Part shown: in pieces, positions 31,955-39,323 of the stretch | How positions within the stretch are numbered: the first letter of the stretch is position 1 | Layout: every line of letters starts with the position of its first letter | Assembly (NCBI GenBank): GCA_937925685.1 | Contig: CALAMI010000012.1 | Location: 62,001 to 126,000 of the forward strand | Direction of reading: 5' to 3' | DNA from: Candidatus Binatia bacterium | Lineage (GTDB): Bacteria; Desulfobacterota; Binatia; HRBIN30 | DNA length: 64,000 bases | Notes under the pieces: model-generated | Databases searched by the model: none | What the model saw: the letters and a program-made list of their open reading frames with translations, nothing else | What the model was told of the DNA's origin: nothing | Translations under genes and position numbers: made by a program

Positions 31955-32668
31955 CTACCCGCCCCAGGCGCTTTCTCGCTGCGGTTCTGCGACTGCCTCC
32001 CTAGGTAACAGGAGAAACGGATCGAACGCCACATTCTCGTAGCGCACCTCGAAGTGCAAATTCGGCCCGGTGGTGCGTCCGCTATCGCCCACACGAGCGA
32101 TCATTTGACCGCGTTTCACCCTCTGGCCTTCACGGGCAAGGTTCCTTTGATTGTGCGCATAAAGGGTCACTAACCCTTGTTGATGGAGCAAAATCAACGT
32201 TAGCCCGTAACCGTTCAACTCCCCAGAAAAGACCACTTCGCCGTCCGCCGCAGCGAACACAGGGGTTCCCACGGGAGCACTGATATCCACACCGCTGTGA
32301 AAACGACCGGAACGAGGTCCAAAACCGGAGGAGACTTCGCCACTTGGTACGGGCCATACGAGACGCCCCTGCCAACGCGTGATGAGTTGACGGGCCGAAC
32401 GGGCCTGTTGCCCGCGGGCAAGCCTTTCCGGGAAAACTTGGGCGGTGAATCCCCGGGGGCGCTTTTTCGGGATGCGCAACCTCTGCCCTTCGAGAATACA
32501 GTTGGGATCGCTTAAACGGTTGGCCTTTGCCAACGCTGCAACCGAGACACCGAAACGAGCGGAAATCGAAGACAGTGTGTCTCCGCGTCGCACCCGGTAC
32601 GTGTCAACGCTCGCACACCCCCACCAGGCAAGGGCTGAGGCCGCGAACACCCACACCCACGGCCGCAC
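31955..32668 (-). CDS. LysM / M23 peptidase-like lipoprotein (NlpD-type)
   Basis: The GTG start at 32668 follows an AAGGAGGAG site and gives a lipoprotein signal MRPWVWVFAASALAWWG before Cys18; a longer ATG start at 32707 would spoil this. A LysM peptidoglycan-binding motif follows (YRVRRGDTLSSISARFGVS, about residues 23-41), then an M23 (lysostaphin-like) domain with HSGVD, LYAHN and LHFEV. In the HxH motif the first His is Asn (GPNLHFE), while the zinc ligands remain. E. coli NlpD, which activates the amidase AmiC, also lacks that His. An amidase-activator role in cell separation is therefore likely, with weak hydrolysis possible. Length is 237 residues. Confidence 0.88.
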   Translation of the reverse strand: MRPWVWVFAASALAWWGCASVDTYRVRRGDTLSSISARFGVSVAALAKANRLSDPNCILEGQRLRIPKKRPRGFTAQVFPERLARGQQARSARQLITRWQGRLVWPVPSGEVSSGFGPRSGRFHSGVDISAPVGTPVFAAADGEVVFSGELNGYGLTLILLHQQGLVTLYAHNQRNLAREGQRVKRGQMIARVGDSGRTTGPNLHFEVRYENVAFDPFLLLPREAVAEPQRESAWGG

Positions 32669-33377
32669 AATCCTCTCCTCCTTCCCACAGTACCCACAAC
32701 TCTGCATTACCCCACAAATATCGCTTACCCGGAACGCCCAAAAATTCTACCATGTTTTTTTGTCTTGTCTCCGGGTTTTTTTGCGAAGCAACGTCTTCAC
32801 GTTCGTCCCCCCGGGAAGCAGTCTCTCTCCCAACCAAAGACGCTATAGCTTTGCGCATACGAGCTGGCGGCTGGCACACCGGCTTCTTGAGCGGATCCAA
32901 GTCGCACTCGGAAAGCAAGGCCAACGAACCCGCTTTCTGCAACCCCCGGTCGCCCCCCTCAAAGGGGTGGATGGGAAACTTCGAGGCCAGGTTTCTTCCA
33001 TAAAATCCCCGGGCTCCTGCGGCGAGAGGTCAGCACAGCCTCCGTTCATGTCCCCAAGGCTCCCGGGGGGTCTCCTACCCAACTCCTCGGCAGCAATACA
33101 CACTTTATTTGTCACGGTGATGACCGGTAAGCATCGTGCCCAAGGCTCGCTGACGCTCGGGTAAGCAACCAGGCTCCTATGGCCGCAGGAACGGAGAGGA
33201 ACTCGTTTCTCCTCCGCAGCAAACCCCTCAACGTGTTCACAATCCGACAAGCATTTGCCCCAGGTAGCCAAATCGGTCCAATTCACGACCCGAGCTCTCG
33301 GGCTTCACCGCGCCTGCGCACTAACCGCGAATCAGGGTCACTCGCTGGCTACTGTAGGCGAGAGCCCCGGGTGAGCG
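32669..33377. other. Non-coding stretch between surE and the NlpD-like gene
   Basis: No open frame in these 709 bases resembles a protein on either strand. It contains the inverted-repeat structure at 33017-33219 (described separately) and two copies of GGTAAGCA, near 33126 and 33160. tmRNA, SRP RNA and RNase P RNA core motifs were looked for and not found. Confidence 0.5.
33017..33219 (-). ncRNA. Candidate structured RNA, possibly 6S-like
   Basis: Two nested pairings frame about 200 bases: CTGCGG (33017-33022) with CCGCAG (33214-33219), and CTCCGTTC (33040-33047) with GAACGGAG (33189-33196). Inside are several smaller hairpins and unpaired stretches. A long imperfect hairpin of this size with a closing stem and central bubble is the shape of 6S RNA. 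No sequence match could be established, and the strand is a guess based on the flanking genes. Confidence 0.25.
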
Positions 33378-34127
33378 TCACGGCCACGGCACCAGCAACT
33401 TCGCTAAGTGCTGGAGCGACGAATAGTTGGTCAAGTCGAGATGCAGAGGAGTGATTGAAATATAGCCCGCGTGGATCGCGGCGAAATCGGTTCCCTCTGC
33501 AGCGACGTAATTGAGTTCTCCTCCTCCGATCCAGTAGTACTTCTTCCCACGTGGATCGACCTTCTCGACAATTACGTCGCTATAGCGCCGCTTACCCTGA
33601 CGGGTGAGCAAGTAACCTTTGATGGCCCGTGGCGGCCCCGCTGGGACATTCACGTTCAGCAGCGTATCGGGCGGGAGCCCATGAGCCATGACCCTCGCGG
33701 CCAGAGCTCGGCTAAACTCGGCTGCCGCGGTAAAATCGAAACGGTCGGTACCGACCAAAGACACTGCAATGGCGGGCACGCCAAGCAGCGTTGCCTCCAT
33801 GGCAGCGGAAACTGTCCCGGAATACGTCACGTCGTCGCCAAGATTCGCTCCGTGGTTAATCCCTGATACCACCAAGCGAGGGCGCTCAGGCATGACGGCA
33901 TTGAGGGCGAGGTTGATGCAATCCGTCGGTGTACCATCTACGCTGAATCGGCGCTCGCCCACCTGCTCGATACGCAGCGGTCGGTGCAAGGTGAGCGCGT
34001 GGCTCACTGCACTTTGGTTCCGATCGGGGGCAACCACCCAAACCTCATCGAGTGATTGCAGAGCTTCCACCAGAGCCTGCAGCCCTGCCGCAGCAATCCC
34101 ATCGTCATTGCTTACCAAAATGGCCAC
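33378..34127 (-). CDS. surE: 5'-nucleotidase SurE
   Basis: This 249-residue metal-dependent phosphatase removes phosphate from nucleoside monophosphates and short polyphosphate. It starts at a GTG giving MAILVSNDDGI, the universal SurE N-terminus with metal-binding Asp-Asp; the longer frame upstream runs into the tRNA-Pro gene and is rejected. APDRNQSAVSHALTL, DGTPTDCI and SGINHGANLGDDVTYSGTVSAA are all present. In many bacteria it sits near nlpD and a methyltransferase; here it is in the same orientation as the NlpD-like gene but 709 bases away. Confidence 0.95.
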   Translation of the reverse strand: MAILVSNDDGIAAAGLQALVEALQSLDEVWVVAPDRNQSAVSHALTLHRPLRIEQVGERRFSVDGTPTDCINLALNAVMPERPRLVVSGINHGANLGDDVTYSGTVSAAMEATLLGVPAIAVSLVGTDRFDFTAAAEFSRALAARVMAHGLPPDTLLNVNVPAGPPRAIKGYLLTRQGKRRYSDVIVEKVDPRGKKYYWIGGGELNYVAAEGTDFAAIHAGYISITPLHLDLTNYSSLQHLAKLLVPWP

Positions 34128-34190
34128 GACTGCAACGTAACAAGGCAGCGTTGTTTCGGCAAACAAGCCAACACGCCTCCGGCCAAAAAA

Positions 34191-34264
34191 TCGGGGCGGC
34201 GGGATTTGAACCCACGACCACTCGCACCCCAAGCGAGTGCGCTACCAGGCTGCGCTACGCCCCG
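34191..34264 (-). tRNA. tRNA-Pro (anticodon UGG)
   Basis: The minus strand folds as a cloverleaf: acceptor CGGGGCG pairs with CGCCCCG, D arm AGCGCAGCCTGGTAGCGC, anticodon stem ACTCG/CGAGT around CTTGGGG (anticodon TGG), T arm with GGTTCAAATCC. Discriminator A; CCA is not encoded. It lies 63 bases upstream of surE on the same strand. Confidence 0.97.
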
Positions 34265-34306
34265 ACATCCGGCTTGACCGACTCCACCTGCACCAGATGG
34301 TGCCCG

Positions 34307-34334
34307 GATATAGCGACTGCTCCTCCACCTGCAA
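34307..34334 (-). promoter_or_regulatory. Possible promoter of tRNA-Pro
   Basis: On the minus strand TTGCAG (34329-34334) and TATATC (34307-34312) are 16 bases apart, about 43 bases upstream of the tRNA 5' end. The -35 match is poor, so this is tentative. Confidence 0.25.
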
Positions 34335-34365
34335 AGCCTCGCCACCTTTTTTCGAACTCACGGGC

Positions 34366-34641
34366 TCACACTTGGGTGCTGCCACTCGACCGCCCCTGCA
34401 GAGTTAAATCGGCAAAGCCACGCTCGGTAAGCCCTACCAGTCCACGGTCACAGTCGTACCAAATCCATCGCTGCCGGTACAAAACGTAAAGAACGCGCCG
34501 CAGGCGTCGCTCACTAATGGCGACAATCTCCGGAAGATCGCAAACTCGCACCTCGGCGCGTCGACCCCAAAAAATCCGCGCTAACAAGAGCGTTCGCACG
34601 ACTTCTCCGACCACTGAAGCAGTTGTCCGATCCGTTTCCAT
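34366..34641 (-). CDS. Small winged-helix-like protein of unknown function
   Basis: I do not recognise this 91-residue protein. It reads as mostly helical with a central ICDLPEIVAIS-like helix, a RRLRRVLYVLYRQRWIWYD segment and a following short hairpin (CDRGLVGLTERG), a pattern consistent with a winged helix-turn-helix where the second helix is recognition and the hairpin the wing. No membrane segment. The ATG at 34641 has a GGAGTTGGG sequence upstream; a start at 34692 is possible. It follows ihfA by 145 bases on the same strand, where other genomes often place a MerR-type regulator. A DNA-binding role is inference. Confidence 0.5.
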   Translation of the reverse strand: METDRTTASVVGEVVRTLLLARIFWGRRAEVRVCDLPEIVAISERRLRRVLYVLYRQRWIWYDCDRGLVGLTERGFADLTLQGRSSGSTQV

Positions 34642-34786
34642 CGATTCCCAACTCCGGCCTGGCTTGGAGCAACCCCCATGCCTTCCGGGCACTCGTCCAA
34701 CTGTGGCACCCGAAAAAAATTCACCGTCAAACCGTACGAATTTGTGAACCCGGAGTTACAGGCTTAACGCCACCGACCCGGCCCGT

Positions 34787-35110
34787 TCAGCTCCGTTCTG
34801 CAGTGCGAAGCACGCGCCTAAGCACGGGCCGGTGATTCACGGTTCGCTTAAAAACGTTGCTTGGCTTAAACGAAAGAACTCTTCGTCCACGAATAACAAT
34901 TTCTTCGCCAGTTTGTGGGTTCCGGCCGCGCCGCGGGTGCTTCTCACGAACCGTAAAATTGCCGAATCCGGAGATTTTCACCTTATCCCCGCGCTCGAGC
35001 CGCTCTTTGATGAGATCAAACACGGCCTCCACCAGTGCGGCCGCCTCGCCGCGCGAGCAGTGCAGGCGTGCACAAACAAGCTCGATGATGTCCCCTTTGG
35101 TCAGGGTCAT
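34787..35110 (-). CDS. ihfA: Integration host factor alpha subunit
   Basis: The 107-residue protein is a HU/IHF-family DNA-bending protein. It has the family core ISGFGNFTVREKHPRRGRNP (about residues 45-64) with the Pro that intercalates in DNA within RRGRNPQTGEE. The position directly downstream of pheT is the classical place of ihfA, which favours the alpha subunit over HU. The C-terminal extension (about residues 95-107) is Arg-rich. A GGAGGAG site precedes the ATG. Confidence 0.9.
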   Translation of the reverse strand: MTLTKGDIIELVCARLHCSRGEAAALVEAVFDLIKERLERGDKVKISGFGNFTVREKHPRRGRNPQTGEEIVIRGRRVLSFKPSNVFKRTVNHRPVLRRVLRTAERS

Positions 35111-35141
35111 CGCTCCTCCTGTTGCCCTCCTGCGGCTCGAC

Positions 35142-37544
35142 TCACCGCAAGCGAACTTCGAACCTCTGCGCCAAGGCGCGGGAAAGCCGATCGTGGACGT
35201 CGTTGACTTCTTCGTCGGTCAAAGTTCGCTCGAGAGAACGGTACCATACCGAATAGGTCAAACTCTTGTCGCCAACAGGAATCGGCGAACCACGGTACTC
35301 GTCCACCAATTCCACCGCCTCGACGACACACGTCCCCGGCTCCCATTGTCGGATAAAATCAATGACATTGCCCGCTTCGAACCCCTCGTCGACAACGACT
35401 GCTAAGTCGCGCTTGATCGCAGGAAAACGTGGCAACGACTGGACCGCAAAACCGCGGCGACGATACTGGAGGCTGGTTTCCAAGTCAAGTTCGAACACCC
35501 AACAAGGTGAGGCGAGCTGGTACCGTTTCTCCAGCCGCGGGTGCAAGGCACCAATCACCCCCAAGCGCCGCCCATCAATTTCCACGGAAGCCGCTTTGCC
35601 CGGGTGGAAAGTCCTCAGTTCGGGCACTCTGACATACTTCGGCAGAGGTGTCCGCAGAAATTGCAGCACCGATTCCACGACACCCTTGACCTGGGCAAAT
35701 CCGATCCGCTCTTTCCGCCATCCCACGCCATGCTCGGCAAATCGAGGGCAGATCGTGCCAGCAAGGTGAACTTGCTCTCGATAATCGCCCTCCTCTCCTC
35801 GCCAAAAAACCTTTCCCAAGAGAAACAACGGCACCGCCTCCGCCCCCTGGCTCAAATTGTGCCGCGTCGCCCTCACCAAGCCTGGAAGGAGACTTAAACG
35901 CATCTCGGCATCCTCGCGCGACAATGGATTGAGCAGTTCCACGGCGCGCCGCCCGGGTACCACGCCTGGGAAGTCGCGGTTTTCCTCGGCTGAGGCAAAA
36001 GCAAGCGGAATTGCCTCGTACAAACCCAGCGACGTGAGCAAGCGTCGGATCTGGCGGAATGTTCGCTCGACCTGCCCCAGTCCATTACCGCCCAAGGTAC
36101 TTCGGGGCAAGGTAGCAGGGAGCCGATCGTAACCCACGACCCTTGCCACTTCCTCGATCACATCGATCTCACGCTCCACGTCAAGCCGGTAGCTAGGTGG
36201 TGTTACCGACACAGTGCCACGCGGCGCCGGAGACACATCGAAACCCAACGGACGCAGGCATCCCACAACTTCCTGCCGCCCCATTGGAAGTCCCAAGAAA
36301 CTCTGTACCTTGGCAATCCGCACGGGTATCGGCACCGAAGCATGCGGCCGCGGATAAACATCAAGCGGGCTGGCACTCGCACGGCCTCCACATACCTCGC
36401 TTAGTAGCGCCCCGGCACGATCGGCAGCTACGACCACCCCTTCGATATCCACTCCGCGCTCGAAACGGTACGAAGCTTCGGTTTTGAGCCCCAAACGCTT
36501 GGCAGTACGGCGCACGGCAGAGGGAACGAACCAAGCGCTTTCTAACAGAACTCGTCGCGTCGCCTCAGAGACCTCGGTGCCGGCCCCTCCCATGATTCCC
36601 GCAAGGGCAATTGTTTTTTCGCCACTTGTAATTAGCAGGTCACCGGGCTCGATGAGACGAGAGCCACCATCTAATGTGATGAACTCCTCTCTTGCCGATG
36701 CATGCCGCACGGTGATTTCATGCGCTGGTAGCCGGTCATAGTCAAACGCGTGAAGTGGTTGGCCCCGCTCCCACATCACATAATTCGTCACATCGACAAC
36801 GTTATTGATCGGCCGGAGTCCAACCGACTTTAGCCGGTATTGGATCCAAAGAGGTGAAGGACCCACCTCGACGTCGGTAAACACACGCGCCACGTAACGA
36901 TGGCAAGCCGCATCAGGGGCAATACTAATGCGAATGAACCTCTCTGTGGCGGTTCCTTGTTCAGCCACGCGGATACGCGGCCGACGCAGTCGTGAGCCGG
37001 TCAGGGCCGCAATTTCCCGGGCGATACCCAGCACGCTCAAGCAGTCTCCACGGTTGGGAGTCACAGCCACGTCCAAGATCGTGTCTGACACGGCAAGCGC
37101 CTGCGCTACCGGTAAGCCCAGCGCAAGCTGCAGTGGCAACCGCAGCGGCTCTTTATCGTTCGTGCCCAAGCCAAGATCCGCCTCCGAACAGATTTTGGCC
37201 TGCGAACGTTGGCCACCGATTTCGACGAGCCGCACCTCCGCTCCGGTGGGTAACCTCGCTCCCAACAACGCGACTGCCACCCGCTGCCCCGCTAGTACCG
37301 GGAGCGGGGTAATGACATTGACCGGGAATTCCCCGCCGGCCGTCACCTCACAGAGAAACAAGTCTGAAGCGGTAGACAAAGGACGCACGGAGATCACCTC
37401 TCCCACCACCACCTGATCCAGCCCCTCGCCCACAACCTCGATCGCCTCGACCTCGAGCCCAGCTTGAGTGAGCCGTTCGGCGACAGCTTCTGGGGAAAGC
37501 GTCACCTCCACAAATTCTCGCAGCCAGTTCCAGCTCACCCTCAT
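35142..37544 (-). CDS. pheT: Phenylalanyl-tRNA synthetase beta subunit
   Basis: The 800-residue beta chain pairs with PheS to charge tRNA-Phe and to edit mischarged Tyr. It begins MRVSWNWLREFVEVTLSPE, has the EMAP/tRNA-binding-like domain (about 40-150), B3/B4 editing domain (about 210-390), B5 domain (about 400-470), catalytic-like core and the C-terminal FDX-ACB tRNA-binding domain (about 705-800, SLPRFPAIKRDLAVVVDE). It follows pheS by 12 bases and precedes ihfA by 31. Confidence 0.98.
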   Translation of the reverse strand: MRVSWNWLREFVEVTLSPEAVAERLTQAGLEVEAIEVVGEGLDQVVVGEVISVRPLSTASDLFLCEVTAGGEFPVNVITPLPVLAGQRVAVALLGARLPTGAEVRLVEIGGQRSQAKICSEADLGLGTNDKEPLRLPLQLALGLPVAQALAVSDTILDVAVTPNRGDCLSVLGIAREIAALTGSRLRRPRIRVAEQGTATERFIRISIAPDAACHRYVARVFTDVEVGPSPLWIQYRLKSVGLRPINNVVDVTNYVMWERGQPLHAFDYDRLPAHEITVRHASAREEFITLDGGSRLIEPGDLLITSGEKTIALAGIMGGAGTEVSEATRRVLLESAWFVPSAVRRTAKRLGLKTEASYRFERGVDIEGVVVAADRAGALLSEVCGGRASASPLDVYPRPHASVPIPVRIAKVQSFLGLPMGRQEVVGCLRPLGFDVSPAPRGTVSVTPPSYRLDVEREIDVIEEVARVVGYDRLPATLPRSTLGGNGLGQVERTFRQIRRLLTSLGLYEAIPLAFASAEENRDFPGVVPGRRAVELLNPLSREDAEMRLSLLPGLVRATRHNLSQGAEAVPLFLLGKVFWRGEEGDYREQVHLAGTICPRFAEHGVGWRKERIGFAQVKGVVESVLQFLRTPLPKYVRVPELRTFHPGKAASVEIDGRRLGVIGALHPRLEKRYQLASPCWVFELDLETSLQYRRRGFAVQSLPRFPAIKRDLAVVVDEGFEAGNVIDFIRQWEPGTCVVEAVELVDEYRGSPIPVGDKSLTYSVWYRSLERTLTDEEVNDVHDRLSRALAQRFEVRLR

Positions 37545-37556
37545 GCTTCGGCAGCC

Positions 37557-38582
37557 TCAAACAAACTGGCGCAAAAAGCGTAAGTCGTTGGTCGTAAATG
37601 TGCGGATGTCCGCAATCTGGTACTTGAGCATCGCCACCCGCTCAACCCCCAGACCAAACGCAAAACCCGAGACTTTTTCGGCGTCGTAGCCCACGGCGCT
37701 GAAAACGTTCGGATCGATCATGCCCGCACCGAGAACCTCCAGCCAGCCGCTGCCTTTGCAAACACGACACTCCCCCCCTTTGCCGCCACAAATCAAACAG
37801 GCGATGTCAACTTCGGCACTGGGCTCGGTGAACGGAAAGAAGCTAGCACGGAAACGAAGACGCGTTTCTGGCCCAAATAACGCCCGTAACGCGTAAGCGA
37901 GTACGCCCTTGAGGTCCGCCATGGAGATACGCTCATCGACCATGAAGCCCTCGATTTGATGGAACATCGGCGAATGGGTGAGGTCGTCATCATGACGATA
38001 CGTGGCTCCGGGCACGACGATGCGCAGAGGAGGCGTTCGCGTTTCCATGACACGGATTTGCACCGGCGACGTGTGGGTCCGCAGCAGGTACGATCCATCG
38101 ACGAAAAACGTATCCTGCATATCCCGCGCCGGATGATCAGGAGGGAAATTCAGCGCAGTAAAGTTGTGGTAGTCGTCTTCGATGTCCGGACCGGTAGCCA
38201 CCTCGAAGCCCAACGCGACGAAAATATCGAGGATTTCCTCGATCGTTTGCGTCACCGGGTGCAAAGCCCCCAGTGCCCGCCGTCGTCCAGGCACGGTAAC
38301 ATCCACACGATCCCGTGCCAGCGCCTCTTCCTCCTCGATCGCGCGCACACGTTCCAGCGCCCTACGGATTTCCGTTTCGAGAGCTTCTTTGACTACGTTG
38401 AGCCTGGCGCCAACGCGGGGACGCTCTTCTGGCGCTAGATCGCGCAACGAACGAACCAGCAGCGTAATTTCCCCCTGACGGCCAAGATAGCGAATGCGCA
38501 ATCGCTCCACTTCAGCGGCCGACTTGGCCTTTTGCAATGCTGCCAGTGCGTCTCGATAAAGACCTTCCAAACCCTCCAACAT
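37557..38582 (-). CDS. pheS: Phenylalanyl-tRNA synthetase alpha subunit
   Basis: The catalytic subunit is 341 residues from the ATG at 38582 (MLEGLEGLYRDALAALQ), matching family N-termini; the 22-residue upstream extension is not needed. Class II motifs are present: HPVTQTIEEI, motif 2 with YRHDDDLTHSPMFHQIEG, and motif 3 FGLGVERVAML. The DIACLICGGKGGECRVCKG segment carries four Cys that probably bind zinc, seen in several non-E. coli PheS proteins. It is 95 bases downstream of rplT. Confidence 0.97.
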   Translation of the reverse strand: MLEGLEGLYRDALAALQKAKSAAEVERLRIRYLGRQGEITLLVRSLRDLAPEERPRVGARLNVVKEALETEIRRALERVRAIEEEEALARDRVDVTVPGRRRALGALHPVTQTIEEILDIFVALGFEVATGPDIEDDYHNFTALNFPPDHPARDMQDTFFVDGSYLLRTHTSPVQIRVMETRTPPLRIVVPGATYRHDDDLTHSPMFHQIEGFMVDERISMADLKGVLAYALRALFGPETRLRFRASFFPFTEPSAEVDIACLICGGKGGECRVCKGSGWLEVLGAGMIDPNVFSAVGYDAEKVSGFAFGLGVERVAMLKYQIADIRTFTTNDLRFLRQFV

Positions 38583-38677
38583 AACTGGTTGCGCCTCGCC
38601 TGTTCCCCAGCAACGTCGGCCAGCGCTCGGCGCAAGGCGCCGAAACACGGATCAGCGGAAAAAGGCTGTCTACCGAC

Positions 38678-39040
38678 TCATGCAGCCGCGAGTGCGCTTT
38701 TCGCCAGGGAGGCAAAATCACCAAACGCCTTTGGGTCGCAGACCGCAATGTCGGCCAATACCTTACGGTCGACCTCTACGCCGCTCTTGCCGAGCCCGTA
38801 AACAAACTGGCTGTAGGTTAACCCGTGCAGGCGAGCAGCAGCATTGATTCGCGCAATCCACAAGCTCCGGAAGTTCCGCTTGCGAGCCTTGCGATCTCGG
38901 TAGGCGTAACACAACCCACGCTCGACCGTTTCCCGTGCCTGACGATACTGGCGGCGACGGCCCCCAACGTAGCCCTTGGCCAGCTTCATGATTTTCTTTC
39001 TGCGTCGTCTCGCCTTAAATCCCCTTTTTGCCCGCGGCAT
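38678..39040 (-). CDS. rplT: 50S ribosomal protein L20
   Basis: This 120-residue protein is needed for early 50S assembly. It has the N-terminal [19 protein letters not shown] basic tail, [23 protein letters not shown], and the C-terminal [17 protein letters not shown]. In many bacteria L20 represses its own operon by binding the leader upstream of infC or rpmI; no obvious L20-binding structure was identified here. Confidence 0.98.
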   Translation of the reverse strand: MPRAKRGFKARRRRKKIMKLAKGYVGGRRRQYRQARETVERGLCYAYRDRKARKRNFRSLWIARINAAARLHGLTYSQFVYGLGKSGVEVDRKVLADIAVCDPKAFGDFASLAKSALAAA

Positions 39041-39107
39041 GGTGCTTCTCCTCTGACGAAGCCCTGACTGCTAACACCCAGCCACCTGATTCACAAGGCT
39101 GAATGAC

Positions 39108-39302
39108 TTACCCGTAAGGCAGTAGGCGACGAATGGCTTTCAAATTCGTCGGGTCCACCAACGTTGACTGCCGCAAGTGCCGCTTTCGCTTCGAGCTTTT
39201 GCTGGTCAAAATGTGCCGATGAAATGCTTTCGCACGTTTGACTTTTCCTTTTGCGGTCAATTTGAACCTCTTTGCTGCTCCTCGATTGGTCTTCAGTTTC
39301 AT
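39108..39302 (-). CDS. rpmI: 50S ribosomal protein L35
   Basis: The 64-residue protein has the L35 signature [20 protein letters not shown] and the [15 protein letters not shown] motif. It lies only 21 bases after the thrS stop and 67 bases before rplT. In most bacteria infC lies between thrS and rpmI; it is absent here. Confidence 0.98.
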   Translation of the reverse strand: MKLKTNRGAAKRFKLTAKGKVKRAKAFHRHILTSKSSKRKRHLRQSTLVDPTNLKAIRRLLPYG

Positions 39303-39323
39303 GCCTCCAAGCTCCCTTTTCTT

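Noticed and set aside
32669-33377. tmRNA, SRP RNA or RNase P RNA in the gap
   Set aside because: None of the conserved core sequences of these RNAs was found on either strand.
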